A stretch of 64,000 bases of DNA from Verrucomicrobiota bacterium JB022. GTDB taxonomy: Bacteria; Verrucomicrobiota; Verrucomicrobiia; Opitutales; Oceanipulchritudinaceae. Below are positions 9,598-19,123 of the stretch, piece after piece (positions within the stretch are counted from its first letter, which is position 1; each line of letters begins with the position of its first letter). The stretch covers positions 61,075 to 125,074 of the forward strand of contig JAUTCQ010000019.1 of the NCBI GenBank assembly GCA_030673845.1, in the 5' to 3' direction. The position numbers and the translations under genes are program-made. Below the pieces are notes generated by a model. That model searched no databases and was not told the origin of the DNA. It was given only the letters and a program-made list of their open reading frames with translations.

Positions 9598-11331
9598 CTA
9601 GAAGAGGAAGTAGCGTTGCGCCATCGGTAAAACCGTTGCGGGCTCACAAGTCAGCAGCTCGCCATCGGCCCGCACCTCGTAGGTCTCCGGGTCGACCGAG
9701 ATATCCGGCAGGTAGTCGTTGAGCACCATGTCTTTTTTCGACAGCTCGCGACAGCTTTTGACCGCCACACAACGTTTGCGCAGGCCCAGCTGCTCCGGCA
9801 CCTTGGCGTCGAGCGCGGCCTGGCTGACAAACGTGACGCTGGTGGCCGTGCGCGCGCCGCCAAAGGAGCCGAACATCGGGCGGTAGAAGGTCGGCTGCGG
9901 CGTCGGGATCGAGGCGTTCGGGTCGCCCATGTTGGCGAGCGCGATCATGCCGCCCTTCAGCACCAGCTCAGGCTTTACGCCGAAGAACGCGGGTTTGAAG
10001 AGCACCAGGTCGGCCAGCTTGCCGACTTCGACCGAACCCACCTCGTGCGCAAAGCCGCAGGCAATGGCCGGGTTGATCGTGTATTTGGCGAGGTAGCGCA
10101 GCACGCGAAAGTTATCGGCAGCAGGGTGTGCCTCATCCGTCATCGGGCCAAACTGGCGCTTCATCTTGTCCGCCGTTTGCCAAGTACGGATGACGACTTC
10201 CCCCACCCGTCCCATGGCCTGGCTGTCGCTCGACATGATCGAGATGGCGCCCCGGTCGTGCAGGATGTCCTCGGCGGCAATCGTCTGCGGGCGGATGCGG
10301 CTTTCGGCAAAGGCCACATCTTCCGGGATGCTCGAATCGAGGTGGTGACAGACCATGAGCATGTCGAGGTGCTCGTCGATCGTATTGACGGTAAAGGGGC
10401 GCGTAGGATTGGTCGACGACGGCAACACGTTGGGCGCGCCGCAGACCTTGAGGATGTCCGGCGCGTGCCCACCGCCTGCACCTTCGCTGTGGAAGGTATG
10501 GATTACGCGGCCCTTGAAAGCTTCCAGCGTCGTTTCGACAAAGCCGCTCTCGTTGAGCGTGTCGGTATGGATGGCGACCTGCACGTCCATCTCGTCCGCG
10601 ACAGAGAGGCAGGTGTCGATGGCCACCGGTGTGGTGCCCCAGTCTTCGTGCAGCTTCAGGCCCATCGCGCCAGCCACGATTTGCTCGCGCAAGGCGTTAC
10701 CGTTAGAGCTGTTGCCCTTGCCCATGAACCCGAGATTCATCGGGAAGGCGTCTGCCGCCTGCAGCATGCGGTGGATGTTCCAAGCGCCGGGCGTGCAGGT
10801 GGTGGCGTTGGTGCCCGTGGCGGGGCCCGTGCCGCCGCCCATCATGGTGGTGACGCCGCTGGCAAGGGCTTCGTCAATTTGCTGCGGACAGATATAGTGG
10901 ATGTGCGAGTCGATGCCGCCCGCCGTGACGATGCTGCCTTCTGCAGCGATGACTTCGGTGGACGCCCCCACGATCATGCCCGGCGTGATGCCGTCCTGAA
11001 TCAGGGGGTTGCCCGCGTGCCCGATGGCGGCGATACGGCCATCCTTGATCCCGATGTCGCACTTCACGATGCCGTGGATCGGATCGAGCAGCAAGGCGTT
11101 GGTCAGCACGAGGTCAAGGCAGTCGTGCGCGAGGTGCGTCGGCGACTGGCCCATGCCGTCGCGGATGACCTTGCCGCCGCCGAACTTGACTTCGTTGCCG
11201 TAGCCGCCGTTTTCCGCGATCAGGTCGCGCTCGACTTCGACAAAAAGCTCCGTATCGGCCAGGCGCACGCGGTCGCCCACGGTCGGGCCGAACATTTCGG
11301 CATACTGTTGACGTGAAAGGTGTAAAGGCAT
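9598..11331 (-). CDS. ureC: Urease alpha subunit (catalytic)
   Basis: A 577-residue catalytic subunit hydrolysing urea to ammonia and carbamate. All expected dinickel ligands are present: His143 and His145 ([10 protein letters not shown]), the carbamylated Lys226 ([12 protein letters not shown]), His255, His281 ([15 protein letters not shown]) and Asp369 (SSDSQAMGR). The flap cysteine and general-acid histidine are Cys328-His329 (MVCHHLD). Numbering runs 9 ahead of the Klebsiella enzyme. It is a separate ORF from ureA and ureB, the usual bacterial three-subunit organisation. Confidence 0.99.
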   Translation of the reverse strand: MPLHLSRQQYAEMFGPTVGDRVRLADTELFVEVERDLIAENGGYGNEVKFGGGKVIRDGMGQSPTHLAHDCLDLVLTNALLLDPIHGIVKCDIGIKDGRIAAIGHAGNPLIQDGITPGMIVGASTEVIAAEGSIVTAGGIDSHIHYICPQQIDEALASGVTTMMGGGTGPATGTNATTCTPGAWNIHRMLQAADAFPMNLGFMGKGNSSNGNALREQIVAGAMGLKLHEDWGTTPVAIDTCLSVADEMDVQVAIHTDTLNESGFVETTLEAFKGRVIHTFHSEGAGGGHAPDILKVCGAPNVLPSSTNPTRPFTVNTIDEHLDMLMVCHHLDSSIPEDVAFAESRIRPQTIAAEDILHDRGAISIMSSDSQAMGRVGEVVIRTWQTADKMKRQFGPMTDEAHPAADNFRVLRYLAKYTINPAIACGFAHEVGSVEVGKLADLVLFKPAFFGVKPELVLKGGMIALANMGDPNASIPTPQPTFYRPMFGSFGGARTATSVTFVSQAALDAKVPEQLGLRKRCVAVKSCRELSKKDMVLNDYLPDISVDPETYEVRADGELLTCEPATVLPMAQRYFLF

Positions 11332-11339
11332 CGGGGCTC

Positions 11340-11675
11340 TCAGGCTTGGGGTTTCGGGAGGGGCGGCAGCTTGCCGTTGATGCGGCCATTGAGCCCGTGG
11401 ACTTCGCGGCGACCGGCCAGTGCGACCAGTTCCACCTCGCGCTCATCGCCCGGCTCGAAACGGACGGCGGTGCCCGCAGGGATGTTGAGGCGGTAGCCGG
11501 TGGCGGCTTCGCGGTCGAATTCGAGGCTCGTATTGACCTCCGCAAAGTGGAAGTGGCTGCCGACCTGGATCGGGCGGTCGCCCACATTGGTCACGACAAC
11601 CTGGATCGTGGGCAGGCCAACGTTGGCTTCGAGCGGCGGAGCGCCGGCGGGGGTAATGATTTCTCCGGGTTTCAT
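11340..11675 (-). CDS. ureB: Urease beta subunit
   Basis: A 111-residue structural subunit starting [11 protein letters not shown], with the family block [19 protein letters not shown]. The ATG overlaps the ureA stop (ATGA, 11672-11675), so the two small subunits are translationally coupled. It is required to form the urease trimer with UreA and UreC. Confidence 0.98.
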   Translation of the reverse strand: MKPGEIITPAGAPPLEANVGLPTIQVVVTNVGDRPIQVGSHFHFAEVNTSLEFDREAATGYRLNIPAGTAVRFEPGDEREVELVALAGRREVHGLNGRINGKLPPLPKPQA

Positions 11676-11974
11676 GCGATCGGGTAGTGCACAGTGACGA
11701 GTTTGGTGCCGTCGGGGAAGGTGCCTTCGACTTGCACTTCGGAGAGCATTTCGGGCACGCCTTCCATCACGTCGTCGCGCTTCAGGATGGTGCGGCCGTA
11801 GTCCATCAACTCGGAGATGCTCTTGCCGTCGCGGATGCCCTCCAACAGCTCGTAAGTGAGGATAGCGGCGGCTTCGGGGTAGTTGAGCTTCAGGCCTCGC
11901 TGCTGGCGGCGGCGGGCCAGGTCGGCCGCGACTACGATCAGCAGCTTTTCTCTTTCGCGCGGGGTAAGGTGCAT
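11672..11974 (-). CDS. ureA: Urease gamma subunit
   Basis: A 100-residue structural subunit starting [20 protein letters not shown], with the typical [21 protein letters not shown] block and [13 protein letters not shown] end. It follows urtE with a TAATG stop-start overlap, linking urea transport and urease expression on one transcript. Confidence 0.98.
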   Translation of the reverse strand: MHLTPREREKLLIVVAADLARRRQQRGLKLNYPEAAAILTYELLEGIRDGKSISELMDYGRTILKRDDVMEGVPEMLSEVQVEGTFPDGTKLVTVHYPIA

Positions 11975-12729
11975 TAGACGGTCAAATGTTGTTCGATGTG
12001 CTCCTGGCTGAGGTCGCTCATGGCGCCACTGGCCACGACGCTGCCCCGGGTCATGATCGAAAAACGATCGCCGACCGCCTGGGCAAAGTCGAGGCTCTGT
12101 TCGACCAGCAGGATGCCCATCTTCCCCTCCTTGCGCAACAGCTTTAGGGTGTCTTCGATCAAGTCGATAATGTTCGGCTGAATACCCTCCGTCGGCTCGT
12201 CGAGGATGAGCAGCTTCGGGTCGGTAAGCAGGGCGCGGGCGATGGCGAGCTGCTGCTGCTGGCCGCCGGAAAGCACTCCACCCTTGCGGTGCAGCATTTC
12301 CTTGAGCACCGGGAAGAGTGTCAGCACACGGTCCATCTGCTCCTTGGCCTTGCGCCCGTAAACGACGACCGATACCTGCAGGTTTTCGCGAACGGTGAGG
12401 CTGGAAAAGATGTCGCGCCCTTGGGGCACAAAGCCGATGCCGAGGCGCGCGCGCTTTTCCGGCGGCAGGCCCTTCAGGTTTTTGCCTTGCAGGCTGATCT
12501 CGCCTTCATCGGTGTCGATCAGCCCCATGATGGACTTGAGGGTCGTCGTTTTGCCGACGCCGTTGCGGCCCATCAGGCAGAGGATCTCGCCCCGGTTAAC
12601 CTGAAGGTCTACGCTGCGCAGGATCCGTGAGTGGTCGTAGCTGGCGCAAAGGCCCTTGACCGTAAGGACGGTTTCGCGCGGAGCGGTGTCGGTGGTAACG
12701 GCGGGTTCGGGAAGTATCGTGGCAGTCAT
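11974..12729 (-). CDS. urtE: Urea ABC transporter ATP-binding protein UrtE
   Basis: A 251-residue LivF-like ATPase. It has Walker [13 protein letters not shown], the signature [15 protein letters not shown] and Walker [15 protein letters not shown]. The last block is characteristic of the UrtE branch. It pairs with UrtD to drive the UrtBC permease. It lies 7 bp after urtD. Confidence 0.96.
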   Translation of the reverse strand: MTATILPEPAVTTDTAPRETVLTVKGLCASYDHSRILRSVDLQVNRGEILCLMGRNGVGKTTTLKSIMGLIDTDEGEISLQGKNLKGLPPEKRARLGIGFVPQGRDIFSSLTVRENLQVSVVVYGRKAKEQMDRVLTLFPVLKEMLHRKGGVLSGGQQQQLAIARALLTDPKLLILDEPTEGIQPNIIDLIEDTLKLLRKEGKMGILLVEQSLDFAQAVGDRFSIMTRGSVVASGAMSDLSQEHIEQHLTV

Positions 12730-12736
12730 GGCAGGC

Positions 12737-13558
12737 TTAGTTGGCGACGGGTTCGGGGCGACCGGCTTTGCGGCCCAAATAGACTTCGATCACTTTTGGG
12801 TCGCTCTGCACCTTGTCGACCGGCCCTTCGCAGAGCACGGAGCCTTGGTGCAGCACGGTGACCTTGCGGGCGATCTGGCGCACAAAATCCATGTCGTGCT
12901 CGATCACGATGATGCTGTGCTTGCCCTCCAGTGAGAGCAGCAGCTCGCCGGTGCGCTCAGTCTCTTCGTCGGTCATGCCGGCGGCAGGTTCGTCGACGAG
13001 GAGCAGCTTCGGGTCTTGCGCGAGCAGCATGCCGATCTCCAGCCACTGCTTTTGGCCGTGGGAAAGACTGCCCGCCAGCTCGTGCTTGCGATCTTCGAGG
13101 CGGATCGTCTTGAGCACCTCATGGATGCGCTCGCTGTCTTCCTTGCTCTCGCGGTAAAAGAGTGCTTCGAACACGCCGTGGGCGCGCGGCAGGGAGAGCA
13201 GCAGGTTGTCGTAGACGCTCTGCTCGCGGTAGACGCTGGGCGACTGGAACTTGCGGGCGATGCCGAGCCGGTTGATCTTGTGTTCGGGCAGTCGCGTAAG
13301 GTTGTAGCGGTGATCAGGCCCGAACTCGATCGTCCCCGAATCAGGCACCGTGCGACCCGTGATCATGTCGAGCAGAGTACTTTTGCCTGCACCGTTGGGG
13401 CCGATGATCGTCCGCAGCTCGCCCTTGTCGAGATAGAGGTTTAGGTCGCGGATCACCTGAAAGCCGTCGAAGGCCTTGTTCAGGTTTTCAATTGTCAGGA
13501 TCCACTCGCGCGGGCGTTGAGGCTCGGGTCGCGGCTGGGAAGGGTGCAAATTTTTCAT
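12737..13558 (-). CDS. urtD: Urea ABC transporter ATP-binding protein UrtD
   Basis: A 273-residue LivG-like ATPase. Walker A is IGPNGAGKSTLLDMITG, the signature LSHGQKQWLEIGMLL is the UrtD form, and Walker B is LLLVDEPAAGMTDEE. About 15 polar N-terminal residues precede the domain. The ATG shares a base with the urtC stop codon, indicating coupling. Confidence 0.96.
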   Translation of the reverse strand: MKNLHPSQPRPEPQRPREWILTIENLNKAFDGFQVIRDLNLYLDKGELRTIIGPNGAGKSTLLDMITGRTVPDSGTIEFGPDHRYNLTRLPEHKINRLGIARKFQSPSVYREQSVYDNLLLSLPRAHGVFEALFYRESKEDSERIHEVLKTIRLEDRKHELAGSLSHGQKQWLEIGMLLAQDPKLLLVDEPAAGMTDEETERTGELLLSLEGKHSIIVIEHDMDFVRQIARKVTVLHQGSVLCEGPVDKVQSDPKVIEVYLGRKAGRPEPVAN

Positions 13559-14715
13559 CAGGTGGAGCTTTTGGCGGTTTCGACTTCAGCGACCGGTTCG
13601 GCTGCCTTTACGGGCTCGGCTGGCATCTCGCGACGCGAGGCCATCTTCTTGCGCCAGTGCTTGAACTGCGAGGGGATGCCCGCGATACCGGCCGGCATGA
13701 AGAGCACGACGAAGAGGAACAGCGCGCCCAGCATGATCAGCCAGTAGTTCGGGAACTGCACCGTCGCCCAGCTCTTGATCGCGTTGACCAGAATCGCGCC
13801 GATGACGGGGCCCCAGAGGCGTCCGCGACCTCCCACAGCCACCCAGACGACTGCTTCGAGCGATTTGGCGGGCATCATCTCGTTCGGGTTGATGATGCCG
13901 ACCTGCGGCACGTAGAGCGCGCCGCCCACCCCGCCGATCACGGCGGCAGCGGTAAAGATCAGCATCTTGTAGTTCAGCGTGTCGTAGCCGGAAAAACGCA
14001 CGCGGTTTTCGCTGTCGCGGATCGCCTGCTGGATCTTGCCGAACTTCGTGCGCGTGAGCCACCAGTTGAAGAATAGACACGCCGCCAGGTAGAGTGCGCT
14101 GGCGATGAACAGCCCGCGCTGGGTGCCTGAGGTGTAGAGGCTCAGGCCGAACATCTCCTTGAAGTCCGTAAAGCCGTTGTTACCGCCGAAGGTGAATTCG
14201 TTGCGGAAGAAGAGCAGTGCGGCGGCGTAAGTCAGTGTCTGCGTGATGATGGAGAAGTAGACGCCCTTGATGCGCGCCCGGAAGGCCAGGAAGCCGAAGA
14301 TCAGCGCCACAATCGCGGGCACGAGGATCACGGCCAGGACGGCAAAGCCAGCGTTTTCAAAGGGCTTCCAGTGCCACGGCAGCTCCTGCATCCCCATGAA
14401 GTCCATGAAGTCCGGCAGGCGCGTGTGGTAATTGGGGTCTTCGCCGATCATGAGCATGAGATACATGCCGAAGGCGTAGCCCCCGAGGGCGAAAAAGAGG
14501 GCCTGGCCGAGGCTGAGCAGGCCCGTATAACCCCAAAGCAGGTTCACGCTCACCGCCAGCGTGGCGTAGCAGAGATACTTGCCCCAGGTGTTGAGCTGGA
14601 AGTCGGCGACGACACCGGCTGAGTTGAGCAGCGGCAGCGCGACGGCACCGATCAGCACGAAGATGCCGATGGCCCAGAGGTTCTTGTCTCGAGTGATGGG
14701 TTGTGAAAGTGACAT
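13558..14715 (-). CDS. urtC: Urea ABC transporter permease UrtC
   Basis: A 385-residue LivM-like permease with about ten hydrophobic spans. Typical blocks are [40 protein letters not shown] and [20 protein letters not shown]. It ends in a short, charged cytoplasmic tail. It lies between urtB (13 bp gap) and urtD. Confidence 0.96.
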   Translation of the reverse strand: MSLSQPITRDKNLWAIGIFVLIGAVALPLLNSAGVVADFQLNTWGKYLCYATLAVSVNLLWGYTGLLSLGQALFFALGGYAFGMYLMLMIGEDPNYHTRLPDFMDFMGMQELPWHWKPFENAGFAVLAVILVPAIVALIFGFLAFRARIKGVYFSIITQTLTYAAALLFFRNEFTFGGNNGFTDFKEMFGLSLYTSGTQRGLFIASALYLAACLFFNWWLTRTKFGKIQQAIRDSENRVRFSGYDTLNYKMLIFTAAAVIGGVGGALYVPQVGIINPNEMMPAKSLEAVVWVAVGGRGRLWGPVIGAILVNAIKSWATVQFPNYWLIMLGALFLFVVLFMPAGIAGIPSQFKHWRKKMASRREMPAEPVKAAEPVAEVETAKSST

Positions 14716-14727
14716 GGCGGCAAAGCT

Positions 14728-16431
14728 TTAATCGAGAGCACGGGAGCGGGCCGGGAAAAGGCCGCCTGGCTTCCATTGCAGGAAGAGGATGATGGCGAAG
14801 AGGACACAAATCTTGCCCATGACAGGCCCGAGGAAGGGCTGCAGCGTGTTGTCGACCACGCCGATGCCGAGCGCGGTGTAGAGCGTGCCGAGCAGGTTCC
14901 CCACCCCGCCGGCCACGACGACCATGAAGCTGTCGACGATGTACGTCTGCCCCAGGCCGGAGCCGACACTGCCAATCTGCGAAAGGAACGCGCCGGCGAG
15001 GCCTGCCAGGCCCGAACCGAAGGCAAAGGTGGCCATGCGAGTGCGCGAGGTGCTGATGCCCATGCTGGCGGCCATCTGCGGGTTTTGCATCACCGCGCGG
15101 ATGCACAGACCGAGGGGCGTCTTTGTGAGCAGGAGCCAGGTGCCGACCAGGATCAGGATGGCAAAGAGGATAATGAATAGGCGGTTGTAGCCGAAGCTGA
15201 TGTCGAAGAACGTCATGTTGCCCAAGAGCCAGGTGGGGCTTTCGACGTTCTTGTTTTGTGCGCCGAAGATCAGCTTGAACGACTGCTGGAGGATCCAGGA
15301 CACGCCCCAGGTCGCCAGCAGGCTTTCCAGCGGGCGCTTGTAGAGAAACTGGATGACGCCCCGCTCCAGCAGCAGGCCAGCAAAGGCGCTCACCACAAAA
15401 GCGGTCGGAATAGCGGCGAGGAAATACCACTCCTTACCCGTCGGGCCGAAGACAGCGATGATGCCGATCTGGACGAAATAGACGGTGTAAGCGCCGAGCG
15501 CGATCATCTCCCCGTGGGCCATGTTGATGACGCCCATCAGGCCGAAGGTGATGGCGAGGCCGAGGGCGACGACGAGCAAGACGGCACCGGCGGAAAGGCC
15601 GCGGAAGGCGGTGCCAAAAAAGTCGACCCACTTGAGGTAGCCTTCGATGCTGGCAATGGCTTTGTTGAGCACCGCGATATCGTCCGCGCTCCAGTCGGAG
15701 CCTTCGGCGGTGGCTTCTCGTTGCAGCGCGCGGATACGGTCAAGCGCCGGGATAGAATTCAGCTCATCGAGTCGCTGAACCGCCTGCAGCTTGATCTCGC
15801 GTTCGGCCAGGGCGAGTTGCGAGAGCGCAATGCCCTCGTCTAGCGCTTCCTGTACCGCGCCGTTTTCCTCGACCGCGCGGCGCTCTTCGAGGGCCTTGAG
15901 GTAGTCGCTCTCACCTTTGAGACCAAGCGCGATGGCGGCTGATGCGCGCTCATGGGCCTGCGGTGAGCCGAGGGCGATCACATCGACCACTTGCAGCAGG
16001 TTGCGGCGCAGGCGGCGCGAAGGGAACATGGGCTCAAGGCTGCTTTTCTCCACCACGATCGCATCGCCTTCGGCGTTTTCGATGAAGTCGCCGGTCGCGG
16101 CACTGCGCAGATAGGTTTTTCCGGTAGGTTCCTGCTCGGCCGTCGTTTCAAGCGTCACGTAGACGGGCTGCGTGTCGGGCTCACCCTGATAGGCGTAGAC
16201 ACCACCGGCGCGCCATGCTTCCAGCAGCGGGCGGACTTCGGTGGCACCGCGCGCGGCCAGCTCTTGCAGGATTTCGTTGGCGCGGTCGGGCTCAGCCGTC
16301 AGCGCTTCCATGAAGAGCGTGCGGGAGGGCACGGCCTCCTCTTCGTCTTGCGCCGTGAGGAGGGAAGGCAGGCAAAAGAGCAGCGGCAAGAGCAGGAGGC
16401 GACAGATATGCGAGAGAGTGGGAGGATGCAT
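14728..16431 (-). CDS. urtB: Urea ABC transporter permease UrtB with N-terminal periplasmic domain
   Basis: A 567-residue LivH-like permease. The C-terminal ~290 residues carry the transport domain (AITFGLMGVINMAHGEMIA, LLGTLYTALGIGVVDNTLQP). Before it is a signal peptide (ICRLLLLPLLFCLPSLLTA) and roughly 230 soluble residues rich in helical repeats (RASAAIALGLKGESDYLKAL). Such extensions are common in UrtB but absent from LivH. I used the ATG at 16429-16431, because the longer frame overlaps urtA antisense sequence and would spoil the signal peptide. Confidence 0.94.
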   Translation of the reverse strand: MHPPTLSHICRLLLLPLLFCLPSLLTAQDEEEAVPSRTLFMEALTAEPDRANEILQELAARGATEVRPLLEAWRAGGVYAYQGEPDTQPVYVTLETTAEQEPTGKTYLRSAATGDFIENAEGDAIVVEKSSLEPMFPSRRLRRNLLQVVDVIALGSPQAHERASAAIALGLKGESDYLKALEERRAVEENGAVQEALDEGIALSQLALAEREIKLQAVQRLDELNSIPALDRIRALQREATAEGSDWSADDIAVLNKAIASIEGYLKWVDFFGTAFRGLSAGAVLLVVALGLAITFGLMGVINMAHGEMIALGAYTVYFVQIGIIAVFGPTGKEWYFLAAIPTAFVVSAFAGLLLERGVIQFLYKRPLESLLATWGVSWILQQSFKLIFGAQNKNVESPTWLLGNMTFFDISFGYNRLFIILFAILILVGTWLLLTKTPLGLCIRAVMQNPQMAASMGISTSRTRMATFAFGSGLAGLAGAFLSQIGSVGSGLGQTYIVDSFMVVVAGGVGNLLGTLYTALGIGVVDNTLQPFLGPVMGKICVLFAIILFLQWKPGGLFPARSRALD

Positions 16432-16455
16432 GGCGATCGTCGAAAAAAGGGGAAA

Positions 16456-16483
16456 GGCGGACGGCGGGTTAACGCCGTCCGCC
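16456..16483 (-). promoter_or_regulatory. Intercistronic stem-loop between urtA and urtB
   Basis: GGCGGACGGCG (16456-16466) and CGCCGTCCGCC (16473-16483) are perfect 11-bp arms around a 6-nt loop. On the minus strand a pyrimidine-rich stretch ending in TTTTTT follows, so it may be a leaky terminator as well as an mRNA-stabilising structure. Its place after the binding-protein gene matches the hairpin at 4502-4531. Confidence 0.72.
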
Positions 16484-16507
16484 CAGTAAATGCGCCGGGA
16501 GCGGCAA

Positions 16508-17779
16508 CTATTGGAACGTGCCCTTGAGGAAGGGCTCGCCGACCACATCTTCGTAGGATTCGATCACGCGGAACTGGCCGTTGGGCAGCGTTTCGCCGAT
16601 GTAGACGTCCTTCGTGAGGTGGTGATTCTTCTGGGTGGTGACTTCACCGCCCGGGCCGTCGAAGGAGATGCCCTTCTCGAGCTCGGCTACGACCTTCTCC
16701 ACGTCGAACGTGCCAGCCTTTTCCACGGCGGCCTTCCAGAGGTAGACACCGTTGTAGGAAAGCACCATCGGGGAGCAGGTCACGCGGTTGTCGCGCTCCA
16801 GGCCTTCGACCTTGGCGGTCTTGAGCCACTTTTGGAAGTTGGCGACGAACTTCTTGTTCTCCGGCGTGTCGAGGCTCATGAAATAGGTCCAGGAGCCGAG
16901 GTGACCCGCGAGATCGGCTGCCGGGAGGGAGCGGAACTCGTCTTCGGAGAGGGAGAACGAAACCACGGGGCAGTCGTCGGCGGTGAGGCCGGAGGCGGCG
17001 AATTCCTTGAAGAACGCCACATTGGAATCGCCGTTGATCGTGTTGATCACGCAGGCGTCACCCGAGGCGGCAAACTTCTTAATGTCGGCCACGATCTGCT
17101 GGTAGTCGGTGTGACCGAACGGCGTGTAGGTGCCGGCCGAGATCACGTTACCGCTGCCGTCGCGACGGAGGCCGCCACCGATGTTTTCCACTTCCACGCC
17201 CTTGCTGCGCAGGTATTCGAGCAGCACGAGGTTGGTGGTTTGCGGGTAAACGTAGTCGGTGCCGATCAGGTAGAACTTCTTGCGCCCTTCTTCGAGGAGG
17301 AAGTCGACCGCCGGAATTGCCTGCTGGTTCACCGCTTCGGCCGTATAGAAGATGTTGGGCGACATTTCTTCGCCCTCATACTGCACGGGGTAGAAGAGCA
17401 GCCCCTTTTCCTGCTCGAAGACGGGCAGGACGGACTTGCGGCTGACGGAGGTCCAGCATCCGAAGACCACCGCGACATCGTCTTGCACCAGCAGCTGCTT
17501 GGCCTTTTCGGCAAAGAGCGGCCAGTCCGAAGCCCCATCGACGACGACGGGCTCGATCTTCTTCCCGAGCACGCCGCCTTGAGCGTTGATTTCGTCGAAT
17601 GCGAACAGCAACACGTCGCGGAGGGACGTTTCGCTGATCGCCATCGTGCCGCTAAGCGAATGCAGCACGCCAACCTTGACTGTTTCCTGGGCCTGGGCGA
17701 GTGAGGTCAAGCCCAGGAGGGACGCGCCCAGCGCCAGCGCTGAGCGGCCCATGCGAGAGAGATGAGAAAACTTGATCAT
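16508..17779 (-). CDS. urtA: Urea ABC transporter substrate-binding protein UrtA
   Basis: A 423-residue periplasmic urea-binding protein with a clear Sec signal ([17 protein letters not shown]). The mature start is [20 protein letters not shown]. The family block [19 protein letters not shown] and the sequence [20 protein letters not shown] are diagnostic of UrtA and separate it from amino-acid binding proteins. It is the second gene of the operon, 31 bp after the barrel gene. Confidence 0.97.
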   Translation of the reverse strand: MIKFSHLSRMGRSALALGASLLGLTSLAQAQETVKVGVLHSLSGTMAISETSLRDVLLFAFDEINAQGGVLGKKIEPVVVDGASDWPLFAEKAKQLLVQDDVAVVFGCWTSVSRKSVLPVFEQEKGLLFYPVQYEGEEMSPNIFYTAEAVNQQAIPAVDFLLEEGRKKFYLIGTDYVYPQTTNLVLLEYLRSKGVEVENIGGGLRRDGSGNVISAGTYTPFGHTDYQQIVADIKKFAASGDACVINTINGDSNVAFFKEFAASGLTADDCPVVSFSLSEDEFRSLPAADLAGHLGSWTYFMSLDTPENKKFVANFQKWLKTAKVEGLERDNRVTCSPMVLSYNGVYLWKAAVEKAGTFDVEKVVAELEKGISFDGPGGEVTTQKNHHLTKDVYIGETLPNGQFRVIESYEDVVGEPFLKGTFQ

Positions 17780-17810
17780 AGAGTGAGGGGTTCCGTTGAG
17801 TAGAGTTGAA

Positions 17811-18647
17811 TTACCAGCTGAGGCCGACCCCGAGGCTGGCCGTGACGAACCCTTCTTCCGGGTTGCCCGGGATCACGTCGTCCGGTGTGTAGTAGTAGTT
17901 CACCCCGCCATGGAGGTCCCAGGAGCCGGCAGCTTCGCCAAAGGGAAGCGCATAGCTGAAGCCGATGCCGGCCATATAGTAGCCGATGCCGGAGTCGCCC
18001 TCGATGGTGGTGGCGGGGTCGGTCGAATCGTCGGTGGCGGTGTAATAGCCTTCATCGAGCACCCAACCCACGGCGACCGGGAAGCTCAGCGAGAACGATT
18101 CGTTGATCTCGAGGTCGTAGCCGACGCTGAAGTCGAGGATCGTGCCGGTGATCTGGTCGCCATTGCCCTCGAAACGGTGGTGCATCTTCACCGTGGGCGA
18201 GAGGTTGAAGCCGATCATGTCGGTCGTATCGAGACTAACGGCGAAGTCGAAGATTTCTTCCACATCCCCGCCGTAGATCCACTGTTGCACAGCCGCGTCG
18301 AGGGTGACGATGCCGAAGGTAGCGTAGCCACCCACCCAGACGTCGAGTTCTTGCAGGGTGCCGCCGATGTCGCTGGGGGCCTTATTGTTAACGTCCATCC
18401 AAGCGCCGGTGTAGACACCAAAACCGTTGCCGAAGTCTAGGGTCACGCCCACGGACGGGTTGAAGGTCGGCTCGTCGAGGTCGTCCCCGGTGCCCCACAC
18501 GTCGGCACCATAGGAGATGAAGTGAGTATTGTAATCGAACGACAGCGAGCCGGAAACGGTGGCTTGCGCCGAGACAGAAGCAGGCAGTGCAGCCGCGCCG
18601 AGAAGCAAAAGGGCGCCGCACGTACGAGTGAAGTAGGGTCGAATCAT
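17811..18647 (-). CDS. Outer-membrane beta-barrel protein, TorF-porin-like (probable outer-membrane channel of the urea system)
   Basis: A 278-residue exported protein with a signal peptide ([18 protein letters not shown]) and a mature part of alternating polar/aromatic strands. It begins [20 protein letters not shown] and ends in the barrel-like ASLGVGLSW with a terminal aromatic residue. The style resembles the TorF family of putative porins. It is the first gene after the sigma-54-like promoter and directly upstream of urtA, so an outer-membrane entry route for urea is a reasonable inference. I used the second ATG (18645-18647). Family assignment is moderate; substrate is unproven. Confidence 0.78.
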   Translation of the reverse strand: MIRPYFTRTCGALLLLGAAALPASVSAQATVSGSLSFDYNTHFISYGADVWGTGDDLDEPTFNPSVGVTLDFGNGFGVYTGAWMDVNNKAPSDIGGTLQELDVWVGGYATFGIVTLDAAVQQWIYGGDVEEIFDFAVSLDTTDMIGFNLSPTVKMHHRFEGNGDQITGTILDFSVGYDLEINESFSLSFPVAVGWVLDEGYYTATDDSTDPATTIEGDSGIGYYMAGIGFSYALPFGEAAGSWDLHGGVNYYYTPDDVIPGNPEEGFVTASLGVGLSW

Positions 18648-18696
18648 GGGTTTGGGTCTGATTAAGGTAAGCTTGAGCACTTACGCCTACCCTTTG

Positions 18697-18712
18697 AGCA
18701 CCGCATATGCCA
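18697..18712 (-). promoter_or_regulatory. Sigma-54 (-24/-12) promoter candidate for the urea uptake/urease operon
   Basis: Minus-strand sequence TGGCATATGCGGTGCT has GG (18711-18710) and GC (18699-18698) exactly 10 nt apart, the RpoN requirement. Transcription would begin near 18686, leaving a leader of about 39 nt before the ATG at 18647. The -24 element lies in a perfect 16-bp palindrome, ATGCCACCGGTGGCAT (18707-18722), which could let a regulator compete with polymerase. No convincing NtrC site was seen nearby. Confidence 0.68.
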
Positions 18713-18835
18713 CCGGTGGCATTCCTAATGGCATCAGTGACAAATGTGTGAAAATTCTCACTCAATTTCCTACTGTAGAGCTAACGCTAATGATTCTTAA
18801 CTGCATTAATTTCAATATGATATAAGAATCAGTTC

Positions 18836-18976
18836 ATGCGGTATTTTCATACGAATCCCAACGCTTATGATCATATTAAGCAGCGCTATGAACGATTTTT
18901 ACAAGAGGATCGTATGAAGATATGGTCGATTTTTATCACACTCTCAGTTTTAGAAGATAAAAACATAACGTCCTGA
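18836..18976 (+). CDS. Small AT-rich ORF in the intergenic island (doubtful)
   Basis: A 46-codon frame starting ATG CGG TAT and encoding a polar peptide (MRYFHTNPNAYDHIKQRYER...). It lies in the only clearly AT-rich stretch of the window (about 18723-19000), whose base composition is unlike its neighbours. No ribosome-binding site is visible and I recognise no family. It could be a remnant of transferred DNA or chance. The rest of 18723-18990 shows nothing else I can support. Confidence 0.2.
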   Translation: MRYFHTNPNAYDHIKQRYERFLQEDRMKIWSIFITLSVLEDKNITS

Positions 18977-18998
18977 GGAGCCCTCTTTGAGAAGAAAG

Positions 18999-19034
18999 AT
19001 ACAAAAAGGGTGGCACGCATCCGCGCCACCCTTT
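18999..19034 (-). terminator. Intrinsic terminator of the transglutaminase/ATP-grasp operon
   Basis: AAAGGGTGGC (19005-19014) and GCCACCCTTT (19025-19034) are perfect 10-bp arms. Read on the minus strand the stem is followed by TTTTTGTAT, a classic rho-independent terminator, 90 bp after the transglutaminase stop at 19124. The plus strand has no T-run, so it acts in one direction. Confidence 0.88.
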
Positions 19035-19123
19035 GAAAGGCAGGTAATGTGGTGCAGCCTTTAGCGCACGTTGCTCGTGCTGACGTTCAGCATACCCTGA
19101 TGCACCCTTTCGGAACAGTGTTT

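Noticed and set aside
18707..18722. Palindrome ATGCCACCGGTGGCAT as an insertion-sequence end or attachment site
   Set aside because: There is no transposase or integrase in the window and the palindrome coincides with the -24 promoter element.
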